Below, piece after piece: positions 4,957 through 7,165 of a DNA stretch of 7,165 bases (position 1 is the stretch's first letter; the number at the start of each line of letters is the position of its first letter). Made by a program: the position numbers and the translations under genes. Source of the DNA: JBGTLW01 sp964614575 (GTDB taxonomy: Bacteria; Planctomycetota; Phycisphaerae; Phycisphaerales; Phycisphaeraceae); assembly GCA_964614575.1 (NCBI GenBank), contig CAZTLX010000214.1:1-7165 (forward strand), in the 5' to 3' direction. The notes under the pieces are model-generated. The model ran no database searches. It was not told the origin of the DNA and was given only the letters and a program-made list of their open reading frames with translations.

Positions 4957-6291
4957 TCAGCCTTGGGTGTCGAGCGCCCACTTGAGCGCCCCGCCCACGA
5001 TGGTGTGGGTCGCGCGGGCTTTGACCTGCCAGCCGTCGAACGGGCAGTTGCGGGCTTTGCTGGCGAACTGCCTCACATCAATCGTCCAATCCATCTCGGG
5101 GTCGATGATCGTCACGTCTGCGTCCGCCCCCTCCTTTAACTCGCCCTTGCCATCGAGGTTGCACAAGCCGGCGGGGGCGAAGGTCATCATGCCCAGCAGC
5201 TTCTTCCAGTCGCAGGCGTCGTGGTCGAAGATCAGGGCCTTGGCGTAGAGGGCCAGCGCGCAGTCGAGGCCGAGGATGCCCGCGGGGGCCTCGGCAAACT
5301 CCAGCGCCTTTTCCTCCGGCGTGTGCGGGGCGTGGTCGGTGGCGAGGATCGTGATCGTGCCGTCGCGCACCCCGGCAATGAGGGCCTCGATGTCGCGCCG
5401 CGTCCGCAGCGGCGGGTTCATCTTGGTGTTGGTGTCGTACCCGGCGCACGCGTCCTCGGTCAGCAGCAGGTGGTGCGGGGCGACCTCGGTGGTGACGGGT
5501 TGGCCTTGCTGCTGCGCGTGGCGGATGACGTCGAGCCCCGCGCCGGTGGAGAGGTGCTGGACGTGATACCGGCAGCCGATCGATCGGTTGAGCGTCACAT
5601 CGCGCAAGATCGCCATCTCCTCGGCCACCGCCGGCCGGCCGGGAAGGCCCAGCTTCGTGCAGAGCGCGCCCGCGTTCATCGCGCCTTTCGCGACCAGCGA
5701 CGGCTCCTCGCAGTGCTGCATCAGCACCTTGCCGGTCATCTTCACGTACGCCAGCGCCTTGGCCATCACCGCCGCCGAGGCGATGCAGTCGCCGTCGTCG
5801 GTAAACGCCACGGCCCCGGCCTTGTCCATCAGGCCGATCTCCGCCAGCTCCTCGCCCCGGCGGCCCTTGGTCACCGCGCCGACGGGGAACACGTTCGCCA
5901 GGTCCGCCTTCCACGCCTCGGTATAGACGTATTCGATCAGCGCCGCGTGGTCGATCGCCGGGCGCGTGTTGGCCATGCACACCACCGAGGTGAACCCGCC
6001 GGCCACCGCGCTGGCCGCGCCGGTCGCGATGGTTTCTTTATCTTCCTGCCCCGGCTCGCGGAAGTGGACCTGCGGGTCGATCAGCCCCGGGCAGACGATC
6101 CGCCCCCCGGCGTCGATCGTTTGCACCTCACCGCCCCCGGAACTTGTGCGGTCGGCGTCGGTCGCCTTGCCGATCTTCTGCACCTTGCCGTGCGCGAGGA
6201 CGATGTCGGCGGTTTCATCGCGGCCGGATTTGGGGTCGATGACACGGCCGTGAGTAATGATCAGGGGCGGCGGCGGAGCGACTTCGGGCAT
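4957..6291 (-). CDS. pyrC: Dihydroorotase, class I
   Basis: This 444-residue amidohydrolase catalyses the reversible cyclisation of N-carbamoyl-aspartate to dihydroorotate, the third step of pyrimidine synthesis. The start is fixed by an in-frame TAA at 6301-6303, only 9 nt before the ATG at 6291; there is no Shine-Dalgarno sequence. Motifs in order: IDPQVHFREPG (71-81), MANTRP (106-111), FTDDG (163-167), QHCEEPSL (192-199), YHVQHLSTG (242-250), TEVAPHHLLLTED (268-280), NPPLRT (292-297), and ATDHAPH (317-323) with the metal-site/catalytic Asp319. Likely metal ligands are His76, Asp165 or 166, His193, His246 and Asp319. The first His of the usual D-x-H-x-H is Gln74 here. I recall the same DPQVHFREPG form in other bacterial dihydroorotases, so loss of activity is not assumed. 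Allantoinase or hydantoinase is less likely because of HFREPG and MANTRP. No pyrB is visible. Confidence 0.92.
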   Translation of the reverse strand: MPEVAPPPPLIITHGRVIDPKSGRDETADIVLAHGKVQKIGKATDADRTSSGGGEVQTIDAGGRIVCPGLIDPQVHFREPGQEDKETIATGAASAVAGGFTSVVCMANTRPAIDHAALIEYVYTEAWKADLANVFPVGAVTKGRRGEELAEIGLMDKAGAVAFTDDGDCIASAAVMAKALAYVKMTGKVLMQHCEEPSLVAKGAMNAGALCTKLGLPGRPAVAEEMAILRDVTLNRSIGCRYHVQHLSTGAGLDVIRHAQQQGQPVTTEVAPHHLLLTEDACAGYDTNTKMNPPLRTRRDIEALIAGVRDGTITILATDHAPHTPEEKALEFAEAPAGILGLDCALALYAKALIFDHDACDWKKLLGMMTFAPAGLCNLDGKGELKEGADADVTIIDPEMDWTIDVRQFASKARNCPFDGWQVKARATHTIVGGALKWALDTQG

Positions 6292-6337
6292 GCGGGTAGT
6301 TTAACGCCAACAGCGCAGGCCCGATCAACCGTCCGGC

Positions 6338-6622
6338 TCACGCCGCGTCGCGCAGCGCCTCGCCTTCATCATCCTCGACGATGTCGACGTTGAAATGGCT
6401 GGGGTCCAGGTCTTGCGGATCGACGCCCGAGACGCGGGCGGCGCGTTGGGCCACGGCGTTGAGGTACTCCAGCCGACGCCGCCGCGCCCCCGCGATGATG
6501 TCGTGCTTGCGCACCTGCGTGCGCAGGCTGTGGCCCAGCACCGAGAGCACCGCGTGCGTGAAGCACCCGCCCAGCAGGATGAGCACAATCGCGGCCAACT
6601 GATAGGACAGGGGGATACCCAT
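6338..6622 (-). CDS. Small single-span membrane protein, unknown function
   Basis: I do not recognise this 94-residue protein. It has one hydrophobic segment (about residues 7-30, LAAIVLILLGGCFTHAVLSVLG). A strongly basic stretch (RTQVRKHDIIAGARRRR, 34-50), a predicted helix (51-63) and an acidic C-terminus (VDIVEDDEGEALRDAA) follow. By the positive-inside rule the C-terminal part is cytoplasmic. I chose the ATG at 6622 because the membrane segment follows at once; a frame open to 6727 adds 35 low-complexity residues. The ribosome site is poor (AGG only 2-3 nt from the ATG). It ends 46 bp before pyrC in the same direction and could share its transcript. The LGGC at 17-20 resembles a lipobox, but hydrophobic residues continue past the Cys and the N-terminus lacks basic residues. 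Confidence 0.65.
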   Translation of the reverse strand: MGIPLSYQLAAIVLILLGGCFTHAVLSVLGHSLRTQVRKHDIIAGARRRRLEYLNAVAQRAARVSGVDPQDLDPSHFNVDIVEDDEGEALRDAA

Positions 6623-6771
6623 GACCTGATCGTTATCGGCTCGCCGCGGGGCCCGCGCCAGTCGGCCCCCATCCTTCGCGTTACTGGACCCAGCCGCGGA
6701 TGGAGAAAGAGCCGACGGACGACGCACGCCCGGAGATCGGGTGGCGTTGACGGTGACCGCTCCCGGGAACC

Positions 6772-6884
6772 GGGGTCGCGTAGCGACCCGGCTACAGGGG
6801 CAGCGAGGGGCGCGAGGCGANNNNNNNNNNAGCGACCCGGCTAAAGGGGGGAATCGTGGGGCGCGTAGCGACCCGGCTATGGGG
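6772..6884 (+). repeat. Cluster of GCGTAGCGACCCGGCTA repeats
   Basis: Two full identical 17-nt copies lie at 6778-6794 and 6863-6879, and a third starts inside the gap and is visible at 6831-6843. Each is followed by 2-3 variable bases and a G-run. In copy 1 GGGTCGC (6773-6779) pairs with GCGACCC (6783-6789) around a GTA loop; an alternative GTAGC/GCTAC pairing overlaps it. Spacing is irregular (49 bp as written across the gap, then 36), with no uniform spacers, so it is not a CRISPR array. Confidence 0.75.
6821..6830. other. Assembly gap (ten N)
   Basis: Ten undetermined bases lie inside the repeat cluster. A second repeat copy is cut by the right edge of the gap, so repeated sequence is the likely reason the assembly broke. 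The true gap length is unknown and more repeat copies may be missing. Confidence 0.95.
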
Positions 6885-6927
6885 GCGTCGGCCCGCGTTC
6901 TCCCGCCCCCGCGACCGCCGCCTTCGG

Positions 6928-6933
6928 TACACT
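6928..6933 (+). promoter_or_regulatory. Candidate -10 element for the exported protein gene
   Basis: TACACT lies 8 nt before the ATG at 6942 and shares the octamer GGTACACT with the rpsF promoter. No good -35 is seen 16-18 bp upstream. If used, transcription would begin at or within a few bases of the ATG, giving a leaderless mRNA. This fits the absence of a ribosome site. Confidence 0.35.
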
Positions 6934-6941
6934 AATCGGAC

Positions 6942-7165
6942 ATGCCGGGAAGACGCATCCGATCATCGTTTTTCACTGCCGCACTCACCCTGCTGGCGTT
7001 TTTCATCAGCCATGCGCCGCAGCCGGCCCAGGCCCAGCTCCGCGAGGTCATCTTCGATGTCGATCGCGGCGGCGGGTACGTCGGCCTGGCCGGGTTCATC
7101 CGGGCCGGGCAGTGGACGCCGCTACGGGTCACGCTCGCGAACCAGTCGGCCGAGCTGCGCGAGGT
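6942..7165 (+). CDS. Exported protein of unknown function, N-terminal fragment
   Basis: The open frame starts with ATG at 6942 and runs past the window edge (74 full codons seen). It opens with a signal peptide: basic residues Arg4, Arg5 and Arg7, a hydrophobic core at 10-23 (FFTAALTLLAFFIS), and a probable cleavage after AQA at residue 31. The mature part begins QLREVIFDVDRGGGYVGLAG and has GQWTPLRVTLANQ, a beta-strand pattern (G-x-W-x-P-x-x-V-x-L-x-N) found at the start of large bacterial cell-envelope proteins with a beta-sandwich N-terminus. The family cannot be named from this fragment. It is divergent from the small membrane protein gene across the repeat region. Confidence 0.75.
   Translation, partial: MPGRRIRSSFFTAALTLLAFFISHAPQPAQAQLREVIFDVDRGGGYVGLAGFIRAGQWTPLRVTLANQSAELRE

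Larger units (their letters stand above)
6623..6941. other. Divergent intergenic region with repeats and an assembly gap
   Basis: These 319 bp separate two divergent genes and hold no believable gene. The left half (6623-6770) has short GC palindromes, for example CGCGGG-G-CCCGCG at 6645-6657. The right half holds three copies of a hairpin repeat and ten N. Possible -10 elements face outward: GATAAC on the minus strand, 9 nt before the ATG at 6622, and TACACT on the plus strand at 6928-6933. Confidence 0.6.

Noticed and set aside
5221..6393. 390-codon open frame on the plus strand opposite pyrC
   Set aside because: Arg/Val/His-rich antisense translation with no motif; the opposite strand encodes a clear dihydroorotase.
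6560..6622. Lipoprotein signal (LGGC) in the small membrane protein
   Set aside because: There are no basic residues before the hydrophobic stretch, and hydrophobic residues continue well past the Cys, which fits a membrane span better.
6778..6879. CRISPR array
   Set aside because: There are only three short 17-nt units with irregular spacing and no uniform spacers or cas genes.

Overview
This is a high-GC bacterial window with housekeeping genes and no rRNA, tRNA, CRISPR array or recognisable transposase. Gene content, dispersed intergenic hairpin repeats, several starts without a Shine-Dalgarno sequence and a large exported protein suggest a Planctomycetota genome, perhaps of the Phycisphaerae type. 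That placement is an inference from style, not from a marker phylogeny. A run of ten N at 6821-6830 shows the sequence is a scaffold from a draft or metagenomic assembly.

Layout, left to right. On the plus strand, 1-320 is the 3' end of an acetolactate synthase large subunit gene (ilvB type), followed by a complete intracellular-looking GH29 alpha-L-fucosidase (437-1714). It converges on a minus-strand gene (1748-2800) for an exported CsgG-family protein with a C-terminal beta-rich domain. Further right on the minus strand is a ribosomal/replication operon transcribed right to left: rpsF (4257-4712), ssb (3710-4201), rplI (2988-3542). A strong intrinsic terminator closes it at 2873-2899. The operon has a recognisable sigma70-like promoter (4808-4836) and a GC-rich folded leader in front of rpsF. 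The usual rpsR gene between ssb and rplI is absent, and its place is taken by a 30-nt-arm inverted repeat starting directly at the ssb stop codon. Next on the minus strand come a class I dihydroorotase (4957-6291, pyrC) and, 46 bp upstream of it, a 94-residue single-membrane-span protein (6338-6622). After a repeat-rich 319-bp divergent intergenic region, the 5' end of an exported protein of unknown function begins on the plus strand at 6942 and runs off the window.

The rpsF-ssb-rplI genes serve translation and DNA replication/repair; pyrC feeds pyrimidine synthesis and the ilvB end feeds branched-chain amino-acid synthesis. The fucosidase and CsgG-like gene are accessory functions. I found no convincing evidence of a new multi-gene system. 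The items most worth a second look are the inverted repeat replacing rpsR, the folded rpsF leader, the hairpin repeat family that coincides with the assembly gap, the orphan CsgG-like protein, and the His-to-Gln change in the dihydroorotase metal-site motif.
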